A DNA stretch of 64,000 bases, from assembly GCF_018613325.1 (NCBI RefSeq), contig NZ_JAGGQJ010000013.1, positions 117,957 through 181,956 on the forward strand, read 5' to 3'. Each line of letters opens with the position of its first letter. Positions within the stretch are counted from its first letter, which is position 1. The stretch is from Bacillus sp. ISL-34 (lineage in GTDB: Bacteria > Bacillota > Bacilli > Bacillales > DSM-1321). The position numbers and the translations under genes were made by a program. Below the pieces are notes generated by a model. It saw only the letters and a program-made list of their open reading frames with translations, was not told where the DNA came from and did not search any database. This document shows positions 53,242-61,750 of the stretch, one piece after another.

Positions 53242-54471
53242 TTAAAAAAGTGCGGGCAGTTGTTTCATTAATGTATATACACCCATTAACGCCATGATGA
53301 CTACCACGAATACACCGGAAATCGTTAACCATAAAGGATGCTTATAATCACCCACGATGTTTTTCTTATATGCGGCAATTAGTAATGTTCCAAGGGCAAT
53401 TGGTAAAATGAGTCCATTAATGGCCCCGACTACAAGCAGTACCTTAACCGGTTGACCAATTAATAGAAAGCAAATGGTCGATAAGACAATAAAGCCAATG
53501 ATTATCCAATTAGCCTTATTATTTATTTTTTCGCTGAATGTTCTGATAAATGAAACGGAAGTATATGCCGCTCCAACTACTGATGTGATTGCGGCAGCCC
53601 ACATAACGATACCGAAGATTTTATATCCTACATTACCAGCTGCGAGTTGAAAAACGGATGCTGCAGGGTTATCGGGATTAATTTGTAAACCTTTCGAAAC
53701 AACACCCAATACTGCTAGAAATAAGGCAACACGCATGACCGTCGTTATAAGTATCCCCATTACCGAGCTCTTCGTGACCTGTGGTAATGAGTCAACGCCC
53801 TTCACGCCAGCATCCAATAGACGATGGCCTCCCGCAAAAGTAATGTAGCCGCCTACAGATCCACCCACTAATGTAACAATGGCGATAATATCGATTTTAT
53901 CAGGCGCAAAGGTCTTCACTACCGCTTCCCCGACTGGAGGAGAGGTTGTCCAAGCAACGTAGATCATTAAACAAATCATGAAAAATCCGGCAATTTGCGT
54001 AAAACGATCCATGGCTTTTCCTGCTTCTTTCACTACAAAAATCAGTACGGCGATGACTGCACTTATTGCTGCCCCGGCTGTTGGGGATATTCCCGTCATC
54101 GCATTAAGTCCTAATCCAGCTCCAGCTATATTTCCAATATTAAATGCCAGCCCGCCCATAACGATCAGAGCTGCCAGTACATAACCCAGCCCAGGAAGGA
54201 CCATGTTTGCAATTTCTTGACCCCGTTTTTCAGATACAGCAATAATGCGCCATACATTTGTTTGGGCAAATATATCAAGAATGACCGAAACAAGAATAAC
54301 GAATCCGAAACTTGCCGCAAGACTTTGTGTATAAACGGTTGTTTGCATTAAAAAACCTGGACCTATTGCCGATGTTGCCATTAGGAATGCCGCACCTAAC
54401 AATAAAGTACGGTTTGTTTTTGGCTTAGTCGGATTCTTTTCCTGTGCTATTTTATTTTTGATTGGCTCCAA
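53242..54471 (-). CDS. ycsG: YcsG-like Nramp-superfamily transporter
   Basis: A 409-residue protein of about 11 helices from the Nramp superfamily. The helix-1 region reads AIGPGFLMQTTVYTQ in place of a DPGN motif, and helix 6 reads GGSVGGYITFAGGHRLL in place of MPH, so metal transport is doubtful. Position in the pxp operon, as in B. subtilis, suggests it transports 5-oxoproline or a related acid; this is inference. AGGAGGTAGATTCC precedes the ATG. Confidence 0.83.
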   Translation of the reverse strand: MEPIKNKIAQEKNPTKPKTNRTLLLGAAFLMATSAIGPGFLMQTTVYTQSLAASFGFVILVSVILDIFAQTNVWRIIAVSEKRGQEIANMVLPGLGYVLAALIVMGGLAFNIGNIAGAGLGLNAMTGISPTAGAAISAVIAVLIFVVKEAGKAMDRFTQIAGFFMICLMIYVAWTTSPPVGEAVVKTFAPDKIDIIAIVTLVGGSVGGYITFAGGHRLLDAGVKGVDSLPQVTKSSVMGILITTVMRVALFLAVLGVVSKGLQINPDNPAASVFQLAAGNVGYKIFGIVMWAAAITSVVGAAYTSVSFIRTFSEKINNKANWIIIGFIVLSTICFLLIGQPVKVLLVVGAINGLILPIALGTLLIAAYKKNIVGDYKHPLWLTISGVFVVVIMALMGVYTLMKQLPALF

Positions 54472-54502
54472 TGGAATCTACCTCCTGATGGTTTTGATTT
54501 TT

Positions 54503-55261
54503 TCAAGAAAAAGACTTGACTGTTATTTCAGATAATTGCAAAGATTCTTTAACATGCCGAGCAAAGGATAAAGCATGTGCCCCGTCACCGTGAATACAAA
54601 TGGTATCTGCTTTTAAAGCCACATCTGAGCCTTGTTGAGACTGAACCTTCCCTTCCTTCACCATACGTATGACCTGCGCAACGGCATCATCATCGTTTTC
54701 GATCAATGCGTCCTTTTCCAGTCGGGAAGTCAATGAACCATCATGTTGGTAGGTACGGTCGGCAAATACTTCACTCCCGGTTTGCAATCCGATAGCCTGT
54801 CCCGCACGTATTAATTCACTGCCCGACAATCCAAATAAGATAAGCTCAGGATTCACTTTATATACCGCCTCGGCAATGGCCATGGATAACCCTTTGTCCT
54901 TTGCGGCCATATTGTATAAAGCCCCATGCGGTTTCACATGCTGCATACTTCCGCCTTCGGATTGCAGAAAGCCATTTAATGCACCAATTTGATAGACGAC
55001 AATATCATAAGCTTCCTGTGGTGAAATATTCATATTTCGTCTGCCAAATCCTATTAAATCCTGTAAACCTGGGTGTGCCCCGATTTTGACATCTTTCCCT
55101 AAAGCAAGCTGAACCGTTTTTCTCATGACTGTCGGATCACCAGCGTGGAATCCACAAGCTATATTGACAGATGTTACATAATCCAAAATTTCTTGATCAT
55201 TTCCAATTCGGTAAGCGCCAAAACTTTCTCCTAAATCACAATTCAAATCAACCGTGTTCAT
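54503..55261 (-). CDS. pxpA: 5-oxoprolinase subunit PxpA (YcsF/LamB family)
   Basis: The ATG at 55261 has GGAGAGGG upstream and yields [15 protein letters not shown], the normal PxpA N-terminus, so the ATG at 55333 is not used. The 252-residue protein has [27 protein letters not shown] and [10 protein letters not shown], signatures of the LamB/YcsF family. It is the first gene of the operon for ATP-dependent opening of 5-oxoproline. A candidate KipR operator lies about 86 bases upstream. Confidence 0.9.
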   Translation of the reverse strand: MNTVDLNCDLGESFGAYRIGNDQEILDYVTSVNIACGFHAGDPTVMRKTVQLALGKDVKIGAHPGLQDLIGFGRRNMNISPQEAYDIVVYQIGALNGFLQSEGGSMQHVKPHGALYNMAAKDKGLSMAIAEAVYKVNPELILFGLSGSELIRAGQAIGLQTGSEVFADRTYQHDGSLTSRLEKDALIENDDDAVAQVIRMVKEGKVQSQQGSDVALKADTICIHGDGAHALSFARHVKESLQLSEITVKSFS

Positions 55262-55346
55262 ACTACCCTCTCCTTTATTAACGGAAAATTCAGTAAATAA
55301 TCCATGTAAATATGTAAGTACTCTTTCAATCACTTAATTGCATTAG

Positions 55347-55384
55347 TTCCGAAATTCGGACCTATAGTTTCATATTTCGGAATA
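55347..55384. promoter_or_regulatory. Candidate KipR operator upstream of pxpA
   Basis: TTCCGAAATTCGGA (a 13-bp palindrome TCCGAA-A-TTCGGA) is followed 14 bases later by ATTTCGGAATAT. The latter 12-mer recurs in inverse orientation at 49641-49652, after kipR. Confidence 0.45.
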
Positions 55385-55467
55385 TTCTCATTCTAGCATA
55401 TTTTAATTATTTCGACAATGGTTTGTTAGATAACCTAACATTATAGTTGGATATAAGTAATAATAAT

Positions 55468-55501
55468 AAAAACCGTTGTTTCCTTTGAAAGGAAGCAACG
55501 G
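55468..55501 (-). terminator. Terminator of the N-methyl amino acid oxidase gene
   Basis: On the minus strand CCGTTGCTTCCTTT pairs with AAAGGAAACAACGG and is followed by TTTTTATTATTATT. Confidence 0.85.
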
Positions 55502-55532
55502 CCATGATTACAGAATGAAAATTTGGAGTATA

Positions 55533-56672
55533 TTATGACAATGAATTTTTAAATCGATTAATAGAAAACAATGAAATATCTTCCTTGCTCGTACCGGAGA
55601 TAATCAGGTCACTCAAAATTTCCCCCATGACACTGCTGAATTTAAAACCGTGTCCAGAGAAACCTGCTGCTATGGCAATGTGTGGATAATAAGGATGTTT
55701 ATCCACTATAAAATGCTCATCAGGGGTCATGGTGTAGATGCAAGTTTTCCCATATTTCATTTTTTGATCAGCAGGCATATATTTCCGCAAAAACTTCACC
55801 AAATCTCCCTCATCTTCATCCAATTCACCAAAACCTTCAATACAGCCATCAGGATTTATACGGGTTCCCCCATCATGTCTCCCTACTTTCAAACCAGAAC
55901 CATTTATACAGGGAAAGCCATAGTATGTACCAATTGAAGTATCAAAAGAAAAAGCCGGAAAATCATTATGATTATATAATTTTTCATTTGCATGAAACCA
56001 GGCAAACGTTTTTCTAATGGGTTCCAGCGGCAGATTTAAATCCAACATCGACAGTATTTTCGGGGCCCATGCCCCAACTGCAACCACTAAAGATTCTGAG
56101 TGGAATGTCTGTTCATCCGTTTTAACCGTGACCCCATTGCTGTGAACAACTATCTTCCTTACTTCACTGTTTACAATAATGTCGGTACCATGAGATTTCG
56201 CAAGTTGTTGATACGCTCTTATGCACTCTTCACTTTTCAATACGCCCGAAGTCGATTCATAGCACCCAATGTAGTCTTCCGGCAGTGTTATACCAGGCCA
56301 TCTATCATGAATTTCATGTGAATCCAAGATTTCCATAGGTAACCCATATTCCTTTGAACCTGATTTCACTTGCTTGATGAAAGTCGAGTTTTCGCTTCCA
56401 GCATTCAGGACCCCCGTTGGAAGAAATAATTGTTGCCCCGAATTTATTTCCAATTCACCCCATAGCTTTTGGGATTTAAGAGCCAACGAAACATACTCCC
56501 TTCCTTCACCATAAGCATGTCTAATAATTCTTGTTTCCCCGTGATGGCTGCCCTTATTATGAGGAGGAGCAAAGGAATCCAATAATAATACTTTTTGTCC
56601 ATTTTTTGATAGATAATAACCTGAAGACATTCCCATGGATCCAGCTCCAATTACAATTACATCATAGTGCAT
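55533..56672 (-). CDS. FAD-dependent sarcosine/N-methyl-tryptophan oxidase family protein
   Basis: The ATG at 56672 has GGAGGAGGG upstream and starts MHYDVIVIGAGSMGM, the Rossmann motif of the family; the ATG at 56726 is rejected. The protein of about 379 residues contains GSHHGETRIIRHAYGEGREY, and the Cys of KTCIYTMTPDEHF, which is the covalent-FAD cysteine in MSOX/MTOX. These enzymes oxidatively demethylate secondary amino acids such as sarcosine or N-methyltryptophan. A terminator separates it from the upstream lyase gene, so it is probably a separate unit. The substrate is unknown; a methylated amino acid would suit the neighbourhood. Confidence 0.87.
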   Translation of the reverse strand: MHYDVIVIGAGSMGMSSGYYLSKNGQKVLLLDSFAPPHNKGSHHGETRIIRHAYGEGREYVSLALKSQKLWGELEINSGQQLFLPTGVLNAGSENSTFIKQVKSGSKEYGLPMEILDSHEIHDRWPGITLPEDYIGCYESTSGVLKSEECIRAYQQLAKSHGTDIIVNSEVRKIVVHSNGVTVKTDEQTFHSESLVVAVGAWAPKILSMLDLNLPLEPIRKTFAWFHANEKLYNHNDFPAFSFDTSIGTYYGFPCINGSGLKVGRHDGGTRINPDGCIEGFGELDEDEGDLVKFLRKYMPADQKMKYGKTCIYTMTPDEHFIVDKHPYYPHIAIAAGFSGHGFKFSSVMGEILSDLIISGTSKEDISLFSINRFKNSLS

Positions 56673-56710
56673 CTTACATCCCTCCTCCTTTAAATATGAT
56701 CCTTCATTGG

Positions 56711-56758
56711 AAAAAAAGGAAGCCATTTTACCTTATTAAATAAAGTAAAACAGCTTCC
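56711..56758 (-). terminator. Terminator of the lyase gene
   Basis: On the minus strand GGAAGCTGTTTTAC pairs with GTAAAATGGCTTCC around TTTATTTAATAAG, followed by TTTTTTTCC. Confidence 0.8.
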
Positions 56759-56766
56759 AAATGGTT

Positions 56767-58326
56767 TTAGAACTCTATTTCCCCGATCGCGGTTTCAACG
56801 ATCTTCACTATTTCCCCTTCATGAATTTGCCTATATATCGCTTCGATGTCAGGATGAAAAAAACGATCTTCTTCAACCATCGGGACTTCGCTCCGAACTA
56901 ATTGATATACCCCCTCCGTAACCGGTGACGGCTTCAGGGGCAGATGAAAATCCATTGCTTGCGTTGCCGTCATCAGTTCAATGGCTAGAATATATTCAAG
57001 TTTCTTCGAAATCCGATAGGCTTTCTTCGCAGCGAAATAGGCAAAACTTATCACGTCTTCTTGATTTGCGCATGTAGGGATATTATCTATAGTGGCTGGA
57101 TGCGAGAGCACCCTGATTTCATTTAATAGCCCGGCAGCTGTATATTGCGGAATCATGTAGCCACTATTCAAACCTGGATTAACGACCAAGAAATTAGGTA
57201 ATTCACTAAGGTGATGGTTTACAAGCCTATCTATTCTGCGTTCTGTTATTTTTGCCAAGTTTGCTAACGCAATGGATATCGTATCCGCATAAATCCCAAC
57301 AAATGAACCATCAAAGTTCCCGGCCATCAGGGCAATTCCATCTTCCTCTTCCGGAAAAATCAGAGGATTGTCACTTACAGAGTGCATTTCATTCTCAATC
57401 GAAACAGCAGCGTCCTTCAATACTCTTTTTATGGCTCCATGGACTTGTGGAATGCATCGTAAGCTAAGTGCATCTTGTAATCTATGTTCCTTGTAAGTTT
57501 CAATGATTTGGCTGCCTTCCAGAATCCTTGTTACATTTCTGGCTGTCTTAGCCTGTTCCTCATGTTTTTTCAATGCGTGGGGACGGGGATCAAATGCATT
57601 TATTGTACCTTTTAGCACTTCTAAGGACATAGCTCCCGTAATGTCGGCAGTTTTCGCCGCTTGCATGCTATTGTATAAAGCAAGGACAGCCATCGCAGTA
57701 ACGGAAGGAGTTCCGCTTATTAGAGCCAGTCCTTCTTTACAGCCAAGCGTAACTGGCTTCAATCCAGATTGTGCTAACGCATCCTTTCCCGGGAGAAGCT
57801 CATCATTGTGCCAAGCCCGTCCCTCCCCGATCACCAATAAGGCCATGTGTGCTTCAGGGGAAAGATACCCCACAGACCCCTCACCTGGAACATAGGGAAG
57901 TATATCGTGATTTAACAGTGAAGCGATAAGCTTTAAAACTTGTAAACGGACCCCTGAATAACCCTGGCCTAAATTCACGAGGATCATCAATTGAATGGCT
58001 CTTACGACTTCTTTTTCAAGCGTTTCCCCTACTGAAACAGCATGTGAACGAACAATATTCCGTTGAAGGGTTTCTGCGTCTTGTGGAGAAATCACCTCTG
58101 TCATATTACTGCCAAAACCTGTCGTTACACCGTAAATCAATCTATTATCATCTAAAAACTTTTCTATTAAGCTTCGTGATTTATCCACCCTTTCACAATA
58201 TGCATCAGTGAAAGTAACTTTTGCACCATATCTTGCAACCGCAATTACCTCTTGGATCGAGATGGCACCATCCCCTAGTAAAACCTCTTTAATATCGATA
58301 GGATGTAAACAATCGGTAGTTGTCAT
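56767..58326 (-). CDS. Histidine-ammonia-lyase homologue without the MIO triad (possible betaine lyase, ergothionase-like)
   Basis: The ATG at 58326 has GGAGATGTG upstream and gives a 519-residue HAL/PAL-family protein; the ATG at 58386 lacks support. The catalytic Tyr65 (IYGVTTGFG) and GQGYSGVR, QDALSLRC, SVSDNPLIF and ANQED motifs are present. But at residues 150-156 GSVG is followed directly by YLSPEAH, while active HALs read GSVGASGDLAPLAH: the Ala-Ser-Gly that becomes the MIO cofactor is deleted. The MIO-contacting Asn of INGT is Ser204, and GNFHGEP is GNFDGSF. Ergothionase, which eliminates trimethylamine, is a known MIO-less member. A trimethylammonia-lyase role is proposed, not shown. 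It follows an MFS gene by 81 bases. Confidence 0.8.
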   Translation of the reverse strand: MTTTDCLHPIDIKEVLLGDGAISIQEVIAVARYGAKVTFTDAYCERVDKSRSLIEKFLDDNRLIYGVTTGFGSNMTEVISPQDAETLQRNIVRSHAVSVGETLEKEVVRAIQLMILVNLGQGYSGVRLQVLKLIASLLNHDILPYVPGEGSVGYLSPEAHMALLVIGEGRAWHNDELLPGKDALAQSGLKPVTLGCKEGLALISGTPSVTAMAVLALYNSMQAAKTADITGAMSLEVLKGTINAFDPRPHALKKHEEQAKTARNVTRILEGSQIIETYKEHRLQDALSLRCIPQVHGAIKRVLKDAAVSIENEMHSVSDNPLIFPEEEDGIALMAGNFDGSFVGIYADTISIALANLAKITERRIDRLVNHHLSELPNFLVVNPGLNSGYMIPQYTAAGLLNEIRVLSHPATIDNIPTCANQEDVISFAYFAAKKAYRISKKLEYILAIELMTATQAMDFHLPLKPSPVTEGVYQLVRSEVPMVEEDRFFHPDIEAIYRQIHEGEIVKIVETAIGEIEF

Positions 58327-58407
58327 CCTTACACATCTCCTCTCATATGACTCATCAAGAAGGAGAAAAAGTTTGGTCCTTCTCATTTATTTGCTGGACA
58401 ATTAACC

Positions 58408-59793
58408 TTATGTTAATTTCTTATTTTCTGTTAAGGGAATATCGGTTCTCTTTGGATTGTTCCCCGCTTCTAGCAAAGGGTCACTCGCTTCATGTAAGGA
58501 AAGATTCTTCGTTTCTGGTGCCCAGGCAATCGATACGATCAAGCCGATTAGCAGAATGGCTGCCATTCCTGCCATTGAGGCACTTAATCCGAATGAACTT
58601 AAAGAAACAGGCAGCAGAAATGTTCCAATCGCAGAACCAATTCGACTAATTGCCGTAACCATACCTATTCCCGATCCACGAATCTCAGTTGGAAAAAGCT
58701 CAGCCGGGTATACTAATGTAAGGTTCGATGCTGCTGACATGAAAAAAGTAAAGATCAAGAAGGCTGTCAACATTAAGAATTGAGAACCATTGTGCAAGAA
58801 GCTGAGAGAAAACAATGAAACGGTTAGGATCGTGAAAGCCCCGATGGTAAATCCTCTACGTGAAAATTTTGCAAGCAACCAAAGACCAAAAATTGCCCCA
58901 ACAAGCAAAAATAGATTTAACATTGTATCGGCAAAAAAGTTTTGTTCAAAACCCATTGTACTTAGTATGGACGGCAGGAAAGTGTAGATTGCAAAATACG
59001 GAATAACAAGAGTTAATTTGAATATTCCACCAAAAGCCATGCGCTTACGGAGCTTTTTACTGAAGAGTCCACGAAATCCTAGCGTCTTTTGATTTTCAGT
59101 GCCAGTTGTCGTTTCTCCCATTTCAACGTTCGGTCCAAGGTGTTTTTTTACAATCTGGCGAGCTTCTTCGACGCGCCCCATGCTTACAAGCCATCTTGGT
59201 GATTCAGGTGTTCCTATTCTTAAGATTAAAACCACAATAGCCGGAATGGCAGCACTGACAAGCATCCAACGCCATGAGTCTGAACCAGCCTGTCCCAGGT
59301 AATGACCAACAAAGTTTGATGCTACATATCCAAGCGTCCATACTACGTTTATAGACGCGAGGAGCGAGGAGCGATACTTTTTTGGTGAAAACTCGGCGAG
59401 TAAAGTCGTACCGACAGCGTAATCTCCTCCAAGTCCAAAACCAATTAACAACCGTAAAATAAAAAGCTCTTCTGGACTGCTAACAAAAAATTGTAAAATA
59501 GTAGCTACCGTGATAAGTAAAAAGTTTACGAGAAAGATTTTCTGTCTGCCTACGCGATCAGAAAGTCTTCCAAGTATTAAAGATCCCGCAAACAGGCCGA
59601 TTAAAGCAGAACTGCCGATCAGCCCTGTCCACATCGCATTCATATTCATTTGAGGCCCGAATACTGTCAGGGCCATCGCAATGATCCCAAGGGAATAGCC
59701 ATCACAGAAGCTAGAACCGAATGTAAGTCCTGCAATTCGAAAATGAAACTTTTTAAATGGGGCATCGTCTATAGTGAATTTTTGTTCGTTCAA
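58408..59793 (-). CDS. MFS transporter adjacent to the MIO-less lyase
   Basis: A 461-residue, 12-helix MFS protein with GRLSDRVGRQKIFLVNF after helix 2 and LIGFGLGGDYAVGTTLLAEF in helix 4, the style of sugar-porter/aromatic-acid:H+ symporters. A long central loop (about 215-250) separates the halves. GGAGGGGATTCT lies before the ATG. It precedes the lyase gene by 81 bases on the same strand with no terminator between, so it probably imports the lyase substrate. That substrate is unidentified. Confidence 0.83.
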   Translation of the reverse strand: MNEQKFTIDDAPFKKFHFRIAGLTFGSSFCDGYSLGIIAMALTVFGPQMNMNAMWTGLIGSSALIGLFAGSLILGRLSDRVGRQKIFLVNFLLITVATILQFFVSSPEELFILRLLIGFGLGGDYAVGTTLLAEFSPKKYRSSLLASINVVWTLGYVASNFVGHYLGQAGSDSWRWMLVSAAIPAIVVLILRIGTPESPRWLVSMGRVEEARQIVKKHLGPNVEMGETTTGTENQKTLGFRGLFSKKLRKRMAFGGIFKLTLVIPYFAIYTFLPSILSTMGFEQNFFADTMLNLFLLVGAIFGLWLLAKFSRRGFTIGAFTILTVSLFSLSFLHNGSQFLMLTAFLIFTFFMSAASNLTLVYPAELFPTEIRGSGIGMVTAISRIGSAIGTFLLPVSLSSFGLSASMAGMAAILLIGLIVSIAWAPETKNLSLHEASDPLLEAGNNPKRTDIPLTENKKLT

Positions 59794-60076
59794 AGAATCC
59801 CCTCCATTTTTTGATTTATCAGATTTATGGATTAAACCCTGAAATTAAATGAATAGATTTCAGTTCACACTAAATAATGATATTTTACTGATCTTATGAA
59901 ACAAAGAATGTACACCTGCATGCATGAAGTTTTGCTCTTACTGGCAGTTTTCATTTTATGGTTAAGACTAGTACTATAATGGAAATCCAGCAAAGAATAT
60001 TATGAAATAATAATCTTTTTATAATTTATTTCAATTCATTCTACCTTTTTTGTCTTTTTATTTATGACTATATGTT

Positions 60077-60229
60077 TTAAGATTCGACCAATTGTAAATC
60101 ATTGAAATAAATGACTTCACTAAGGATTTTACAACCCTCTAATACCTCGAATTTTTCCCTAGCTTCCTTTTCTGTGGTAAACTCAAACATTTTTATGCCA
60201 TTTTTTGAATGGATAGTGATTATCCACAT
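60077..60229 (-). CDS. Small protein of 50 residues, unknown function
   Basis: The ATG at 60229 has GGAGGG 6 bases upstream and gives MWIITIHSKNGIKMFEF at the N-terminus; the upstream in-frame ATG at 60262 lacks a ribosome binding site. The rest, TTEKEAREKFEVLEG then CKILSEVIYFNDL, suggests a compact beta-alpha-beta fold. It lies between hutI and the MFS gene on the same strand, separated from hutI by two hairpins. I do not recognise a family. Confidence 0.6.
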   Translation of the reverse strand: MWIITIHSKNGIKMFEFTTEKEAREKFEVLEGCKILSEVIYFNDLQLVES

Positions 60230-60321
60230 AAAATTCCCTCCACATGGAAGATTCATTTCCACGATTTCCTTAAAACACTTTCATTTAATTTCACTGTAAA
60301 GCAGTAAAGTGTTTAACGCTG

Positions 60322-60364
60322 GCAATGGGTAGGATGATAAACCTCCATCCTACGATTCCATTGC
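60322..60364. repeat. Imperfect inverted repeat downstream of hutI
   Basis: GCAATGG and TAGGATG pair with CATCCTA and CCATTGC, with a small asymmetric bulge. No T-run follows; possibly an RNA-stabilising structure between the hutUI terminator and the small ORF. Confidence 0.4.
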
Positions 60365-60379
60365 GTTTGATAAATACTT

Positions 60380-60423
60380 CTAAAAGCCCATTCCATCCGC
60401 TGAATTTTTCAGCGGATGGAATG
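60380..60423 (-). terminator. Terminator of the hutU-hutI operon
   Basis: Perfect 16-bp arms CATTCCATCCGCTGAA and TTCAGCGGATGGAATG flank a 3-base loop. On the minus strand GGCTTTTAG follows. Confidence 0.75.
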
Positions 60424-60451
60424 AGTAGACATTGATTGAGAATAGTGATTT

Positions 60452-61750
60452 TTAAATGCCAGTCAGGCTTTTGGAATCAGTCTTCACTCTTTCATTCACA
60501 ACTTGAACACCGTTTTTCCATACAGTCTTAACATGATTAACCCCAAATAAATATTGCAATTCCTGATAGTTTTCAACATTCCATAAAACGACATCAGCTT
60601 GTTTTCCAACTTCAAGCGAGCCTATCTTTTCTTGTCTGTTGATTGCACAAGCAGCATTGTATGTTGCCGCCGTAAGTGCTTCAGCAGGGGTAAGCCGCAT
60701 CGAGATGCATGCCAGGTTCATGACAAGAGGCATAGAAGTCGTCGGCGAGGATCCAGGATTGCAATCGGTCGAAATGGCAACAGCTACACCTTCATCAACC
60801 ATTCGGCGTCCTGGGGCGGCTTCTTCTCTTAAATACAAAGCTGTGGCTGGAAGCAAGCAGGCAATGGTTCCTGACTTAGCCATGGCTTGAATTCCCTCTT
60901 CGGAAGCCTTTAATAAATGCTCAGCTGAAATGGCCCCAATTTTGGCAGCTAGTTCCGCTCCCCCGTATGGCTCAATTTCATCGGCATGAATTTTAGGGAT
61001 CAAGCCGTACTTTTTCCCCGCCTTTAGTATCCGCTCTGATTGTTCAGGGGTAAAAACCCCCTTTTCACAAAAGACATCATTGAATTCAGCAAGCTTTTCT
61101 TCAGAGACGATTGGAAGCATATCATTAATCAGATGATCGACAAATTCATCCTCACGGCCTTTATAATCCTTTGGAACCGCATGTGCTCCCATAAAAGTAG
61201 GAACTAGATCAATCGGGTGCTCTTCCTGTAACTTCTTCATCACCCGCAACTGCTTCAATTCGGTTTCCAAATTCATTCCATAACCGCTTTTACCTTCTAC
61301 TGTAGTCACGCCATGAGCAAGAAACGAATCAAGGCGTCGTATGGTTTGTTCCATCAACTCTTCTTCACTTGCTTCCCTTGTCATGCGGGTGGTAGCATGA
61401 ATGCCCCCACCTGCGTTCATGATGTCCATATATGTTGCGCCTTCTAGACGCATTTCGAATTCACGCTCACGACTCCCGCCATATACAACATGCGTATGGG
61501 GATCAACAAGCCCCGGTGTCACCAAATGGCCAGTTGCATCAAAGACTTCAGCTTCATGCATTCTATCTGCATAGAGTTCTTCCAATTCCTTGGTCGTACC
61601 GATCGCTTGGATCAAACCAGATTCCATCCATATACTTCCATCTTCAATCAACCCAAGCTCTGACATTGCCTCTTTGGAACGAGGACCTTTCCTATCAGAG
61701 GTAAGGGTAGCAAGTTGAGCGGCATGTTTTATCCAAATTGGTTTTGTCAT
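60452..61750 (-). CDS. hutI: Imidazolonepropionase HutI
   Basis: The 432-residue amidohydrolase opens 4-imidazolone-5-propanoate to formimidoylglutamate. It has the metal motif VDPHTHVVYGG near residue 78, HADEIEPYGGAELAA in the middle and the catalytic Asp in ISTDCNPGS. Its start codon overlaps the stop of hutU by one base, so the two are coupled. The product is the substrate of HutG, encoded 26 kb away. Confidence 0.93.
   Translation of the reverse strand: MTKPIWIKHAAQLATLTSDRKGPRSKEAMSELGLIEDGSIWMESGLIQAIGTTKELEELYADRMHEAEVFDATGHLVTPGLVDPHTHVVYGGSREREFEMRLEGATYMDIMNAGGGIHATTRMTREASEEELMEQTIRRLDSFLAHGVTTVEGKSGYGMNLETELKQLRVMKKLQEEHPIDLVPTFMGAHAVPKDYKGREDEFVDHLINDMLPIVSEEKLAEFNDVFCEKGVFTPEQSERILKAGKKYGLIPKIHADEIEPYGGAELAAKIGAISAEHLLKASEEGIQAMAKSGTIACLLPATALYLREEAAPGRRMVDEGVAVAISTDCNPGSSPTTSMPLVMNLACISMRLTPAEALTAATYNAACAINRQEKIGSLEVGKQADVVLWNVENYQELQYLFGVNHVKTVWKNGVQVVNERVKTDSKSLTGI

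Noticed and set aside
56767..58326. Plain annotation as histidine ammonia-lyase HutH
   Set aside because: The Ala-Ser-Gly that forms the MIO cofactor is absent and other active-site positions differ, so the classical reaction is unlikely.
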